Below are positions 6,437 through 7,051 of a DNA stretch of 7,051 bases, one piece after another. A program made the position numbers and the translations under genes. Each line of letters begins with the position of its first letter. The stretch's first letter is position 1. Below the pieces are notes generated by a model. That model made no database searches. It saw only the letters and a list, made by a program, of their open reading frames with translations, and was not told the DNA's origin. The stretch is from SIG440 sp045596485 (lineage in GTDB: Bacteria; Bacillota; Clostridia; Monoglobales; Monoglobaceae). The DNA is taken from the NCBI GenBank assembly GCA_045596485.1, contig JAZOCL010000039.1:1-7051 (forward strand), written 5' to 3'.

Positions 6437-7051
6437 ATGGTTAGAAAAATAATAAAAATTAATGAAGAAAAATGCAACGGCTGCGGAGCTTGTGCTACAG
6501 TCTGCCACGAGGGTGCAATTGAAATGATAAACGGCAAGGCCAGGCTCACACGTGAGGATTACTGCGACGGTTTGGGCGATTGTCTGCCTGCTTGTCCCAC
6601 AGATGCAATATCCTTTGAAGAACGTGAGGCGCCTGCCTATGACGAAGAAGCCGTGCGCAAGGCGAAAATGCAGAAGCAGGGAGTTAAGCTCCCCTGTGGC
6701 TGCCCGGGTACTCAGTCAAAGGCAATCAAACGAGAAGCTGATGTCGGGCGCGAAGGGGCGGCTCCTGTCACAAGTCAGCTTAGCCAATGGCCCGTACAGA
6801 TTAAGCTTGTGTCTGTGAACGCACCTTATTTTGACAATGCAAATATGCTTATTGCGGCAGATTGCACAGCTTATGCCTACGGCAACTTTCACAAAGAATT
6901 TATCCGCAACCGCGTGACCCTTATCGGCTGTCCAAAGCTTGACGAGGGCGATTACAGCGAAAAGCTCACACAGATTATTGCAAACAACGATATCAAAAGT
7001 GTAACAATTGTCCGTATGGAGGTTCCCTGCTGCGGCGGTATTGAGAATGCG
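6437..7051 (+). CDS. Ferredoxin-like 4Fe-4S protein with conserved C-terminal domain (partial)
   Basis: Starts at ATG 6437 with GGGAGG at 6425-6430 and is open to the right edge (205 residues seen, 3' end missing). Residues 1-60 form a two-cluster ferredoxin domain. Cluster one is canonical, C13-x2-C16-x2-C19-x3-C23. Cluster two is C43-x5-C49-x3-C53-P, with Leu46 where the second cysteine would be, so it may be a [3Fe-4S] or otherwise altered cluster. A linker with PCGCPG (86-91) leads to a conserved domain with SQLSQWPVQIKLV, NAPYFDNANMLIAADCTAYAYG, IGCPKLDEGDYSEKL and MEVPCCGG (195-201). This pattern belongs to clostridial Fe-S proteins often found beside hybrid cluster protein and Crp/Fnr genes; their biochemical role is not settled, but electron transfer is the natural expectation. 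The protein is cytoplasmic, with no signal or membrane segment. It sits 15 bases after the dehydrogenase and is probably co-transcribed. Roughly 50-80 more residues would be expected from family length. Confidence 0.92.
   Translation, partial: MVRKIIKINEEKCNGCGACATVCHEGAIEMINGKARLTREDYCDGLGDCLPACPTDAISFEEREAPAYDEEAVRKAKMQKQGVKLPCGCPGTQSKAIKREADVGREGAAPVTSQLSQWPVQIKLVSVNAPYFDNANMLIAADCTAYAYGNFHKEFIRNRVTLIGCPKLDEGDYSEKLTQIIANNDIKSVTIVRMEVPCCGGIENA

Overview
The window looks like a chromosomal segment of an anaerobic low-to-moderate GC Gram-positive bacterium of the class Clostridia, most likely a gut-type Oscillospiraceae/Lachnospiraceae relative. This rests on strong GGAGG-type ribosome binding sites, a long eukaryotic-like (IleS2) isoleucyl-tRNA synthetase, a clostridial-type Crp/Fnr regulator, a D-lactate dehydrogenase and a clostridial ferredoxin-like protein. 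The genus cannot be fixed from the sequence alone.

Layout: (1) 8-3118 (+) is a complete ileS that fills the left 44% of the window; its leader, where a T-box might lie, is outside. It ends in a strong hairpin terminator at 3129-3159. (2) 3175-4563 (-) is an unrecognised 462-residue protein convergent with ileS. It has a cysteine cluster, a charged helical region and one C-terminal membrane segment. It has its own extended -10 promoter, which sits inside a 32-bp imperfect palindrome. (3) 4643-5302 (-) is a Crp/Fnr-family regulator. (4) 5387-6421 (+), divergent from the regulator, is a D-lactate dehydrogenase with a TTG start and an unusual cysteine-rich tail. (5) 6437 to beyond the right edge (+), 15 bases after the dehydrogenase, is a ferredoxin-like Fe-S protein with a larger conserved C-terminal domain, cut by the window end.

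The right half reads as one redox module. The regulator and the dehydrogenase-ferredoxin operon share an 84-bp divergent control region that carries a near-perfect 16-bp palindrome (TGTTGAA-AA-TTCAACA), the natural candidate for the regulator's binding site. A perfect TATAAT with a TTGATT -35 at 17-bp spacing can drive the regulator, placing the palindrome just downstream of its start site (autorepression geometry). For the dehydrogenase the palindrome can sit near -41.5 (class II activation geometry). Ferredoxins of this type together with Crp/Fnr regulators are known neighbours of hybrid cluster protein (hcp) genes in clostridia, so a nitrosative or redox stress and NAD+ regeneration role is a reasonable hypothesis, not something the window proves.

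No tRNA, rRNA, CRISPR array, insertion sequence or phage gene was seen. There is no gene-free stretch over 300 bases.
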